This document shows, piece after piece, positions 1-6,534 of a stretch of 8,135 bases of DNA (its first letter is position 1; every line of letters begins with the position of its first letter). This stretch comes from an uncultured Rubrivivax sp. (GTDB lineage: Bacteria; Pseudomonadota; Gammaproteobacteria; Burkholderiales; Burkholderiaceae_C): contig CALJUI010000076.1 of assembly GCA_937975735.1 (NCBI GenBank), positions 1-8,135 of the forward strand. The letters are read 5' to 3'. A program made the position numbers and the translations under genes. The notes under the pieces are model-generated. The model worked only from the letters and a program-made list of their open reading frames with translations, was not told the DNA's origin and ran no database searches.

Positions 1-1444
1 CGGCGTCCGCGGTCAGGGCCGGGTCGGCGCTGAGGTAGCCGATGTCGGTGTACAGGCGCGCGGTGCGGGGGTTGTAGTTGCCGGTGGACAGGTGCACGTA
101 GCGGCGCAACCGCTGCCCCTCGCGGCGCGTCACCAGCAGCAGCTTGGCGTGGGTCTTCAGCCCGACGATGCCGTAGACCACCTGGGCGCCGACCGCCTCG
201 AGCCGCTCGGCCCAGTTGATGTTGGCCTCCTCGTCGAACCGGGCCTTGAGCTCGACGACGCAGGTGACCTCCTTGCCTCGCCGCGCCGCCTCGATCAGCA
301 GGTCCATCAGCACCGACTGCGCGCCGGTGCGGTAGATCGTCTGCTTGATCGCCAGCACGTCGGGGTCGAGCACCGCCTCGCGCAGGAACTGCACCACCGG
401 CTCGAAACTCTCGAAGGGATGGTGCAGCAGCAGGTCGCGCTGGCGCAGCCGGTCGAACACCGAGCCGCTGCGCGGCAGCTGCAGCTTCGGCCAGGCCGGC
501 TCGAAGGGCGGGAAGCGCAGCCGGTCGGCCTGGGCCTGGTCGATCAGCTGGTTCAGGCGCACCAGGTTGACCGGGCCGTTGACGCGCACCAGCGCGGTCG
601 CCGGCAGTGCGAACTGCTTGAGCAGGAAGTCCGACAGCTCGGTCGGGCAGCTGCGCACGACCTCGAGCCGGATCGCCTGGCCGAAGTGGCGCGTCGTCAG
701 GCCGCTGCGCAGCGCCTGGCGCAGGTTGGTCACGTCGTGGTCGGCGACGTCGAGGTCGCTGTCGCGCGTGACGCGGAACTGCGAGAAGGCCTCGACCTCG
801 CGGCCCGGGAACAGCTCGCCGAGGTGGGCCCGGATCACGCTGGTCAGCATCACGAAGCCCTGGCGGCCGTCGCACAGCTCGTCGGGCAGGCGGATCACCC
901 GTGGCAGCACGCGCGGCACCTTGACGATCGCGACGCGGTTCTCGCGCCCGAAGGCGTCGCGGCCGCCCAGGCGGGCGATGAAGTTCAGCGCCTTGTTGGC
1001 CACCAGCGGGAAGGGATGCGACGGATCCAGGCCGATCGGCACCAGCAGCGGCCGCACCTGCTGGTCGAAGAAGCGCCGCACCCAGTCGCGCTGCGCCGGC
1101 GTGCGCTCGGCATGGTTGATCACGACGATGCCCTCGGCGGCCAGCGCCGGCATCACCAGCTGGTTGAAGACCTCGTACTGCTCGTCGATCAGCGCATGCG
1201 CGTCGGCGGTGACCTTCTCCAGCGCCTCCTGGGCCCGGCCCGGACCGGCGCGCGCGGCGTCGACCACGTCGGCGACGCGCACCTCGAAGAACTCGTCGAG
1301 GTTGGACGACACGATCGTCACGTAGCGCAGCCGCTCGAGCAGCGGCACGTCGTCTCGCCGCGCCTGCGCGAGCACGCGGCGATTGAAGGCCAGGATCGAG
1401 TGCTCGCGGTCGAGCAGCGGGGCGACGGCGGGCATGGCGGCCAT
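1..1444 (-). CDS. ppk1: Polyphosphate kinase Ppk1 (N-terminal 481 residues, 3' end beyond the window)
   Basis: Ppk1 reversibly transfers the terminal phosphate of ATP onto inorganic polyphosphate through a phosphohistidine intermediate. The start at 1444 gives an N-terminus with the family signatures LDREHSILAFNRRVL (about residues 11-25) and SSNLDEFFEVRVADV. The catalytic core is visible: KQTIYR with Arg372, ELKARFDEEANINW with Arg402, GLKTHAK with His432, and YVHLSTGNYN with His451. The 19-residue gap between the histidines and all four positions match E. coli Arg375, Arg405, His435 and His454 with a constant offset of 3. The family is usually about 690 residues, so roughly 200 C-terminal residues lie beyond position 1. 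A second in-frame ATG at 1435 is possible, but the promoter spacing favours 1444. The gene is divergent from the pirin gene, with 85 bp between them. The family call is near certain. Confidence 0.97.
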   Translation of the reverse strand, partial: MAAMPAVAPLLDREHSILAFNRRVLAQARRDDVPLLERLRYVTIVSSNLDEFFEVRVADVVDAARAGPGRAQEALEKVTADAHALIDEQYEVFNQLVMPALAAEGIVVINHAERTPAQRDWVRRFFDQQVRPLLVPIGLDPSHPFPLVANKALNFIARLGGRDAFGRENRVAIVKVPRVLPRVIRLPDELCDGRQGFVMLTSVIRAHLGELFPGREVEAFSQFRVTRDSDLDVADHDVTNLRQALRSGLTTRHFGQAIRLEVVRSCPTELSDFLLKQFALPATALVRVNGPVNLVRLNQLIDQAQADRLRFPPFEPAWPKLQLPRSGSVFDRLRQRDLLLHHPFESFEPVVQFLREAVLDPDVLAIKQTIYRTGAQSVLMDLLIEAARRGKEVTCVVELKARFDEEANINWAERLEAVGAQVVYGIVGLKTHAKLLLVTRREGQRLRRYVHLSTGNYNPRTARLYTDIGYLSADPALTADA

Positions 1445-1450
1445 CCGACC

Positions 1451-1456
1451 AGTGTA
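1451..1456 (-). promoter_or_regulatory. -10 element of ppk1, probably giving a leaderless transcript
   Basis: The minus strand reads TACACT (4 of 6 against TATAAT), 10 bp after the Pho box. It is followed by GGTCGG and then the ATG at 1444-1442. With the usual 6-7 bp between the -10 box and the transcription start, the mRNA would begin at or next to the A of the start codon. No Shine-Dalgarno sequence stands before the ATG, which agrees with this. Confidence 0.65.
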
Positions 1457-1466
1457 GGCAAGGCCC

Positions 1467-1484
1467 GCGACAGCACGATGACAG
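1467..1484 (-). promoter_or_regulatory. Pho box (PhoB binding site) upstream of ppk1
   Basis: On the minus strand the sequence reads CTGTCAT-CGTG-CTGTCGC. These are two direct 7-bp repeats on an 11-bp period, as in the PhoB consensus CTGTCAT-N4-CTGTCAY; the first half is perfect and the second has one mismatch (A to G). The box ends 10 bp before a -10-like hexamer, which is the normal geometry where PhoB replaces a -35 element. The target is a phosphate-metabolism gene, which supports the call independently. PhoB control of ppk is known in several proteobacteria. Binding here is inferred, not shown. Confidence 0.85.
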
Positions 1485-1529
1485 CCCGCGGCTGCGACAC
1501 TCGGGCGTCCGATCCCGCTGGAGCCGCCG

Positions 1530-2402
1530 ATGACCGACCGCCTGCAGATCACCCCGCGCGAGCACGACCTCGGCGGGGGCTTCCTGGTCCGCCGGATGCT
1601 GCCGGCGGCGTCCTGCCGCAGCGTCGGCCCCTTCGTCTTCGCCGACCACTTCGGGCCGGTCGAGGCGGGCCCCGACGACGACCACGACGTGCGGCCGCAC
1701 CCGCACATCGGCCTGGCCACCGTGACCTATCTGTACGAGGGCGCGATGTGCCACCGGGACAGCCTGGGCACCGTGCAGCGCATCGAGCCGGGCGCGATCA
1801 ACTGGATGACCGCCGGCCGCGGCATCGTGCACTCCGAGCGCACGCCCGAGGACTTGCGCGGCCGGCGCCGGCGCACCCACGGGTTGCAGCTCTGGGTCGC
1901 GCTGCCGGAGCCGCTCGAGCAGGCCGAGCCCTCGTTCGCGCACACCCCGGCGAGCGACATCCCGGCGCTCGAGGTCGGTGGCGCGCGGCTGCGCGTGCTG
2001 CTGGGCGAGGCCTTCGGCGCGGTATCGCCGGTGCGCACCGCGTCGCCGACGCTGTTGCTCGACGCCCGGCTGGATGCCGGCGACGCGTTCCCGGTTCCGC
2101 TCGCCGCCGAACGCGCGCTGTACGGCGTCGACGCCGGTTTCACGCTCGACGGCCGTCCCTTCCCGGCACGCACCCTGGTGCGCCTGCACGCCGACGAGGA
2201 GCCGCTGGTGGCCGCCGACGGGCCGCTGCGACTGGCGGTGCTGGGGGGCGAACCGCTCGGCCAGCGCTTCGTCTGGTGGAACTTCGTCGCCAGCCGGCGC
2301 GACTCCATCGATCGCGCCGCCGACGCCTGGGCGGCCGGCCGCTTCGACCCGGTGCCCGGCGAACGGGAATTCATACCGCTGCCGGCGAGAGGTCCCGGCT
2401 AA
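1530..2402 (+). CDS. Pirin family protein (cupin, probable metal-binding quercetinase-like or regulatory protein)
   Basis: This 290-residue protein has the pirin N-terminal cupin. The signature runs RPHPHIGLATVTYLYEG (from about residue 55), then HRDSLGTVQRIEPGAINWM and TAGRGIVHSE. His57, His59, His101 and Glu103 are in place, matching the four iron ligands of human pirin in order and spacing. The second half (from about residue 180) is the more divergent C-terminal cupin. Bacterial pirins include quercetin 2,3-dioxygenases and proteins that modulate central metabolism; the sequence cannot tell which applies here. The start is supported by GGAG at 1520-1523, 6 bases before the ATG. The gene is divergent from ppk1, so the Pho box lies about 45 bp upstream of its start, but I see no clear promoter of its own on this strand. 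Confidence 0.93.
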   Translation: MTDRLQITPREHDLGGGFLVRRMLPAASCRSVGPFVFADHFGPVEAGPDDDHDVRPHPHIGLATVTYLYEGAMCHRDSLGTVQRIEPGAINWMTAGRGIVHSERTPEDLRGRRRRTHGLQLWVALPEPLEQAEPSFAHTPASDIPALEVGGARLRVLLGEAFGAVSPVRTASPTLLLDARLDAGDAFPVPLAAERALYGVDAGFTLDGRPFPARTLVRLHADEEPLVAADGPLRLAVLGGEPLGQRFVWWNFVASRRDSIDRAADAWAAGRFDPVPGEREFIPLPARGPG

Positions 2403-2416
2403 GGCCAAATCCGGAC

Positions 2417-2443
2417 TCAAGTGGCGGCGGTCGGTGCCGATAG
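2417..2443 (+). promoter_or_regulatory. Sigma-28 (FliA/RpoF) type promoter upstream of the diguanylate cyclase
   Basis: The sequence is TCAAGTGG (2417-2424), an 11-bp spacer, then GCCGATAG (2436-2443). The sigma-28 consensus is TAAAGTTT-N11-GCCGATAA. The -10 element matches 7 of 8, the -35 element 5 of 8, and the 11-bp spacing is exact. It lies in the only non-coding gap upstream of the GGDEF gene, oriented towards it, with a predicted start near 2450 and a leader of about 60 bases. Promoter activity is inferred. Confidence 0.72.
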
Positions 2444-2511
2444 GGCGCACAGGACCGGATGCCCACTTGCCCATCGCCTGCGCCGCCCCGAACACCCCGA
2501 CACGTCCGCCG

Positions 2512-3579
2512 ATGTCGATGGAGGCGCGCGTGCTGGCCTCGGTGCTGGCCTTCGGCTGTCTGGCGGTCGGCGTCATCTGGATGCTCGAGACCGTCCACCG
2601 CGTCATCGCGCCGTGGGACCGCTGGGCCTACCCGATCCTGATCGCGCTGTTCGTCGGCTCCGCGCTGTCGATCGTGCTGCGCCCGGCCTGGCTGATGGCC
2701 ACCAAGGCCGTCGTGCTGGCGACGATCAACGTCTACCTCGTCGGCTCGGTGCACCAGGTCCTGTTCGGGACCGGCGGGCCGCTCGACATGTACAAGATGG
2801 CGACGGCGATGTTCTGGCTGCCGCTGTGCTACTCGGGCGTGTTCGTCTTCCTGCCGCTGCGCGCCGCGCTGCCGGCCGCGGTGTTGACCTTCCTCGCGAC
2901 CTTCACGCCGATCGGAGTGGCCTATCTGCTCGGCGCACCACCGCGCTGGGGCGAGGGCTTCGCCACGCTGGCGGTCAACCTCGCACTGGCGCAGGTGACC
3001 TACTTCATGATGCTGTCGGCAGTGGCGGTGCTGCGCAGCGACGCGCGACGCTCGGAGGCCCGCGCCGACTTGATGCGCACGCTGGCCGCCACCGACGTGC
3101 TGACCGGTCTGCCCAACCGCCGCTCGCTGTCGGAGGCGATGACCGGCCACATGGCGCTGGCCGAGCGCGGGGCGCAGGCGCTGTCGGTGATGCTGATCGA
3201 CATCGACCACTTCAAGCGCATCAACGACCGCCACGGTCATGCCGCCGGCGATGCCGTGCTGGTGCAACTGGCGCAGTTGCTGCGTGCCGAACTGCGCAGC
3301 TCGGACCTGGTCGGTCGCTGGGGCGGCGAGGAGTTCCTCGTCGTCGCGCCGGCGACCTCGATCTCGACCGTCGCCGATCTGGCCGAACGCCTGCGCGAAC
3401 GCGTCGCCGGCTGGGCGTTCGACCATGGCCAGCCGATGTCGATCAGCATCGGCGTGTCGCAGGCGCTGCCGGGCGACACGATGGATTCGCTGCTGCAGCG
3501 CGCCGACCGCGCGCTCTACCGCGCCAAGCGGCGCGGCCGCAACTGCGTCGAGCACCAGGCGGTGGCGGTCGCGTCCTGA
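2512..3579 (+). CDS. Membrane-anchored GGDEF diguanylate cyclase
   Basis: This 355-residue protein would make cyclic di-GMP from two GTP at the inner membrane. The N-terminal half carries about six hydrophobic segments (near 7-25, 38-57, 62-82, 99-117, 119-141 and 151-174) and no sensor domain that I recognise. The GGDEF domain begins at ATDVLTGLPNRR (193-204) and has the metal and substrate region DIDHFKRIND (230-239). The active-site loop GGEEF is at 271-275, and the inhibitory-site motif RSSD is at 262-265 with the standard spacing. The enzyme should therefore be active and product-inhibited. The start is uncertain: the ATGs at 2512 and 2518 lack a ribosome site, while a GTG at 2530 has GGAGG 5 bases before it (2520-2524), which would remove six residues. 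The upstream sigma-28-like promoter suggests expression with flagellar genes. It converges on the EamA gene with a 10-bp gap. Confidence 0.93.
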   Translation: MSMEARVLASVLAFGCLAVGVIWMLETVHRVIAPWDRWAYPILIALFVGSALSIVLRPAWLMATKAVVLATINVYLVGSVHQVLFGTGGPLDMYKMATAMFWLPLCYSGVFVFLPLRAALPAAVLTFLATFTPIGVAYLLGAPPRWGEGFATLAVNLALAQVTYFMMLSAVAVLRSDARRSEARADLMRTLAATDVLTGLPNRRSLSEAMTGHMALAERGAQALSVMLIDIDHFKRINDRHGHAAGDAVLVQLAQLLRAELRSSDLVGRWGGEEFLVVAPATSISTVADLAERLRERVAGWAFDHGQPMSISIGVSQALPGDTMDSLLQRADRALYRAKRRGRNCVEHQAVAVAS

Positions 3580-3589
3580 GCAGTTGCGC

Positions 3590-4465
3590 TCAACGGCGCA
3601 GCATCAGCAGGTTGCCGGCCACCGCCAGGATCACGCCGGCCAGCGTCCAGCCGCCGGGCTGGTAGCCTTCGAACGCCGTCGACACGATCAGCGCCAGCAC
3701 CGGCGTCGCCACGCCCACCGTCGACGCCTTGCCCGGCCCCAGGCGCTGCTGCAGCGTCAGGTAGGCGGCGAACGCGAGCACGGTGCCGGCCAGCGCCAGG
3801 TACGCCAGCGAAGCCCACCAGGCGGCGCCGGCCGGCCAGGCCGGCAGTGGCGCCTGCCAGGCCACCACCGCCCAAGACGCCGACGCGCCCCAGGCCAGTC
3901 CGATGCCCAGCGCCGGCCAGAAGGGCAGCCCGTGCGCGCTGTTGCGGCTCGCCGCCAGCGAGCCGACCGCCGACAGCAGCACCGCGCCGACCGTGAAACC
4001 CAAGCCCAGCGCGGCGCCGGCGGCGGCGCCGACCTGGGCCAGTTCGGGCGTGAAGATCAGCGCCACGCCGGCCACGCCCAGGCCGCCGCCGACCAGGAAG
4101 CGGCCCGGCAACGGCGCCTGCCACAGCGCCCATGCCCCGACGCCGGCGATCAGCGGCGACGCCGAATAGCCGACCGCGACCAGCCCCGAGGGCACGTGGC
4201 GCTCGGCCTGGTAGACGCACAGGTAGGCCAGGCCGTACATGAACACGCCTTGCAGTGCGAGCAGCGCGTGCGCGCGCGCGCCGAAGCGCCAACGCTCGCC
4301 GCGCCAGGCCGCCAGCGCCAGCACCGCGGCCGCGGCCAGCGTGAAGCGCATCGCCACGCCGAAAGCCGGCGTGGCCTCCTGCAGCTGGTACAGGATGGCG
4401 TGCCAGGTCGTGCCCCAGATCAGCACGGCGAGCGCGAAGAGCTGCCCGTTCGACAGGCGGGTCAT
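3590..4465 (-). CDS. EamA/DMT-superfamily transporter (drug/metabolite exporter type)
   Basis: This 291-residue, strongly hydrophobic protein has about ten membrane segments arranged as two EamA repeats (about 8-138 and 154-289). The first helix LFALAVLIWGTTW, the segment VPSGLVAVGYSASPLIAGVGA at the end of helix 3 and helix 4, and KASTVGVATPVLALIVS in the second repeat are typical of the DMT (drug/metabolite transporter) family. These proteins mostly export amino acids or small metabolites across the inner membrane, but the substrate cannot be read from sequence. The start at 4465 is chosen because upstream in-frame codons lie inside the MOSC gene and helix 1 begins soon after it. No clear ribosome site precedes it. 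It starts 16 bases after the MOSC stop, so co-transcription and perhaps translational coupling are likely. Confidence 0.9.
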   Translation of the reverse strand: MTRLSNGQLFALAVLIWGTTWHAILYQLQEATPAFGVAMRFTLAAAAVLALAAWRGERWRFGARAHALLALQGVFMYGLAYLCVYQAERHVPSGLVAVGYSASPLIAGVGAWALWQAPLPGRFLVGGGLGVAGVALIFTPELAQVGAAAGAALGLGFTVGAVLLSAVGSLAASRNSAHGLPFWPALGIGLAWGASASWAVVAWQAPLPAWPAGAAWWASLAYLALAGTVLAFAAYLTLQQRLGPGKASTVGVATPVLALIVSTAFEGYQPGGWTLAGVILAVAGNLLMLRR

Positions 4466-4481
4466 GGCTGCCGGGGAAGGT

Positions 4482-5333
4482 TCAGAATGCCAGCCGGGCG
4501 CGGCCGGCGAGGCCCGGCCGCAGCCGCCGCTCGATCCCATCGAGCACGATCGCGTTCATGCCGAAGGTGATGCCGCCGTTCATGCGCGGGTCGGCGCGGA
4601 AGCCGGCCAGCGTCGCGCCGGGTTCGGCGCCGGTGGCGGCGGAATCCGGGTCGACGTTCGGGATCTCGCAGCGCACGCAGGGCTTGACCAGGCGCAGCCG
4701 CACCGGGCCGTCGGGCGAGTCGAACGCCAGCTCGTCGACGTGGTCCTCGTCGAAGGCCTCGACCCCGTCGATCACCAGATTGGGCCGGAAGCGCGCCATG
4801 CCGACCTCGGGCTGGCCGCGCTCGCCGAGGCGCCGGTTCAGCTCGGCCAGAGAGGCCGCGGACACCACCAGCAGCGGGAAACCATCGGCGAACTGGTTCT
4901 CTGCGGCCACCTCGCCGGTCCAGCGGCGATCGGACAGGCGCTGCTGCTCGGGGTCGAAACGCACGATCTGCGCCGGCCGGCCGAGGAAGTCGCTGATCCA
5001 CTGGTCGGCCAGCGGACCCATCTCGTAGGCCTTGACGATGTCGTCCCAGATCCGCACCCGGGTGCGGTCCTGCACCGCATCGAGCGACAGGTGCAGCGCC
5101 AGCATGCCCGGCGCGCGCAGCACCAGGTCGTCCAGCCGCAGGGTCGGCCGGATCAGCGCCAGGCGCGGGTGCTCGCGCTGGGTCAGCATCTGGCCGTCGC
5201 GGTCGACGACCATCCAGGCGCGGTCGAACTCGAGGCCGGACTCGATCAGCAGGGCCTCGCGTGGCGACACGCCGGCGCAGGACTTGACCGGGTACAGGTG
5301 CAGGGCGGCGAGGGTGCAGGCGAGGTCGCTCAC
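4482..5333 (-). CDS. MOSC domain-containing protein (YcbX/mARC-like molybdenum-cofactor protein)
   Basis: This 283-residue protein has the MOSC N-terminal beta-barrel start LAALHLYPVKSCAG (8-21), followed by EFDRAWMVVDRDGQMLTQRE (35-54). The C-terminal MOSC domain has AENQFADGFPLLVVS (about 144-158), MARFRPNLVIDG (179-190) and the KPCVRCEIPNVDP cysteine motif (217-229, Cys219 and Cys222). It ends with GGITFGMNAIVL. In YcbX and eukaryotic mARC, a cysteine in this motif binds the molybdenum cofactor, and the enzymes reduce N-hydroxylated bases and related compounds. A similar reductase role is inferred here. The start is a GTG at 5333, placed just before the conserved barrel strand. There is no purine-rich ribosome site, and the leader is cytosine-rich, so the start is less sure than the family. 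It is divergent from the hydroxylase gene (63-bp gap) and followed by the transporter. Confidence 0.92.
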   Translation of the reverse strand: MSDLACTLAALHLYPVKSCAGVSPREALLIESGLEFDRAWMVVDRDGQMLTQREHPRLALIRPTLRLDDLVLRAPGMLALHLSLDAVQDRTRVRIWDDIVKAYEMGPLADQWISDFLGRPAQIVRFDPEQQRLSDRRWTGEVAAENQFADGFPLLVVSAASLAELNRRLGERGQPEVGMARFRPNLVIDGVEAFDEDHVDELAFDSPDGPVRLRLVKPCVRCEIPNVDPDSAATGAEPGATLAGFRADPRMNGGITFGMNAIVLDGIERRLRPGLAGRARLAF

Positions 5334-5364
5334 GGCGGCGGTCGGGGGTGGGCGGGCAGCGGCG

Positions 5365-5370
5365 ATCGTA
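5365..5370 (-). promoter_or_regulatory. Possible -10 element for the MOSC-EamA unit
   Basis: The minus strand reads TACGAT (4 of 6 against TATAAT) in the 63-bp divergent gap. It would place a transcript start near 5358 and a leader of about 25 bases before the GTG at 5333. No convincing -35 hexamer is seen 16-18 bp upstream, so this is a weak call. Confidence 0.3.
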
Positions 5371-5384
5371 CCCGGGGCGCTCCC

Positions 5385-5390
5385 TACAAT
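5385..5390 (+). promoter_or_regulatory. -10 element of the hydroxylase operon, probably giving a leaderless transcript
   Basis: TACAAT (5 of 6 against TATAAT) is followed by GCCGGC and then the ATG at 5397. The 6-bp gap would put the transcript start at the start codon, and there is no Shine-Dalgarno sequence between them. No good -35 hexamer is visible around 5361-5368. The arrangement repeats that of ppk1. Confidence 0.6.
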
Positions 5391-5396
5391 GCCGGC

Positions 5397-6509
5397 ATGA
5401 GCACCTACGACGTCTGCGTGCGCGGTTCGGGCTGCGTCGCCCTCGCGGCAGCGCTCGCGCTCGGGCGCCGCGGCTTGCGCGTGGCGATGCCGCCGGCGGC
5501 ATCGCGCCATGCGCCGCAGCGCGAGGACGTCCGCGCCTACGCGCTGAACGCGGCGTCGGTGGCGCTGCTCGAGTCGCTGAAGGTCTGGGACGCGCTGCCC
5601 GCCGATGCGCGCACGGCGGTGCACGCCATTCGCGTCGAGGGCGATGCCGGCGCGGTGCTGCGCTTCTCCGCCTGGTCGCAGTCGGTCGAGGCGCTGGCCT
5701 GGATCGTCGACGCCGCCGAGCTCGAGCGCGTGCTGCGCGACGCGGTGCGCTTCGCGCCGCACGTGCAGGCGGCGGCCGCCGACGCGGTGGACGCCCGGCT
5801 GCAGGTGCTGGCCGAGGGCCGCGACTCGGAAGCGCGCGAGCGGCTCGGCGTGGCGATGACGGTGCACCGCTACGGCCAGCGCGGCGTCGCGGCACGGCTC
5901 GTGACGGACCAGCCGCACGGCGGCCTGGCGCGGCAGTGGTTCCGCTCGCCCGACGTGCTGGCCTTGCTGCCCTTCGACCGACCCCAACCCGGCCACAGCC
6001 TGGGCCTGGTCTGGTCGGTGCCCGACGCCCGAGCCGACGAACTGCTCGCGCTTCCCGCCGCGGCGTTCGAGCAGGCGCTGGCCGACGCCACCGGCGCCGC
6101 CGCCGGCGCATTGCGGCTGGCCAGCGAGCGTGCGAGCTGGCCGCTGGCGCTGGCGCTGGCCGAGCGCATCGCCGGCCCGGGCTGGGTCCTGCTCGGCGAC
6201 GCCGCGCATCGGGTCCACCCGCTCGCCGGCCAGGGGCTGAACCTCGGGCTGGCCGACGTCGCCGCGCTCGACGCGGTGCTGGCCGAGCGCGAGCCCTGGC
6301 GCGACATCGGCGACGAGCGCCTGCTGCGCCGCTATGCGCGCCGGCGCGCCGGCCCGACCCGCGCGATGGCCACCGTGACCGACGGCCTGCTGCGGCTTTT
6401 TGCCGAGCCGCTGCCGCTCGTGCGGGAACTCCGCAACCGCGGCCTGACTCTGGTGGAGGGCCTGCCCCCCCTCAAGCGGGCGCTGACCGCGCGCGCCGTC
6501 GACCTCTGA
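5397..6509 (+). CDS. UbiH/UbiF-family FAD-dependent monooxygenase (probable ubiquinone ring hydroxylase)
   Basis: This 370-residue flavoprotein probably hydroxylates the aromatic ring of a ubiquinone precursor. The N-terminal nucleotide-binding fold shows VRGSGCVALAAALAL (8-22), a GxGxxA variant of the usual GxGxxG. The second FAD-binding motif is GWVLLGDAAHRVHPLAGQGLNLGLADV (262-288), with GDAAH at 267-271 and the family-specific HPLAGQGLN tail. QWFRSPDVLALLPF (180-193) is also typical of the UbiH/UbiF group. The middle motif, usually ADG..S..R, reads AEGRDSEAR (139-147), with Glu in place of Asp, and the protein is shorter than the usual 380-410 residues. The exact ring position cannot be assigned. 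It is the first gene of a likely operon, 25 bp before the DsbC-like gene. Confidence 0.9.
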   Translation: MSTYDVCVRGSGCVALAAALALGRRGLRVAMPPAASRHAPQREDVRAYALNAASVALLESLKVWDALPADARTAVHAIRVEGDAGAVLRFSAWSQSVEALAWIVDAAELERVLRDAVRFAPHVQAAAADAVDARLQVLAEGRDSEARERLGVAMTVHRYGQRGVAARLVTDQPHGGLARQWFRSPDVLALLPFDRPQPGHSLGLVWSVPDARADELLALPAAAFEQALADATGAAAGALRLASERASWPLALALAERIAGPGWVLLGDAAHRVHPLAGQGLNLGLADVAALDAVLAEREPWRDIGDERLLRRYARRRAGPTRAMATVTDGLLRLFAEPLPLVRELRNRGLTLVEGLPPLKRALTARAVDL

Positions 6510-6534
6510 ACACCTTCTCCAGGAATCCCCGACC

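Noticed and set aside
1318..1500. A 60-codon minus-strand frame covering the ppk1 start and Pho box
   Set aside because: It overlaps ppk1 out of frame, has a Pro/Arg/Cys-rich composition and has no ribosome site.
2383..2399. GCCGG...CCGGC inverted repeat at the end of the pirin gene as a terminator
   Set aside because: The stem is 5 bp, lies inside the coding sequence and has no following T run; chance pairing is expected at this GC content.
92..2443. A 783-codon open frame on the plus strand opposite ppk1 and overlapping the pirin gene
   Set aside because: It is His/Arg/Gln-rich, matches no family, and is a by-product of very GC-rich antisense coding; ppk1 and pirin on these bases carry clear family motifs and active-site residues.
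3580..3589. Bidirectional terminator between the convergent cyclase and transporter genes
   Set aside because: The gap is only 10 bp, with no stable hairpin or T run.
2421..3665. Long open frames in both directions over the diguanylate cyclase (for example 2421-3665 plus and 3555-2371 minus)
   Set aside because: Low-complexity Arg/Ala/Gly/His composition with no motif; the frame with GGEEF and membrane helices explains the region.
3838..4127. Repeated WQAPLP peptide in the two halves of the transporter (residues 115-120 and 203-208)
   Set aside because: The two DMT halves are related anyway, and the shared DNA is only about 11 bp, so this is not a separate repeat element.
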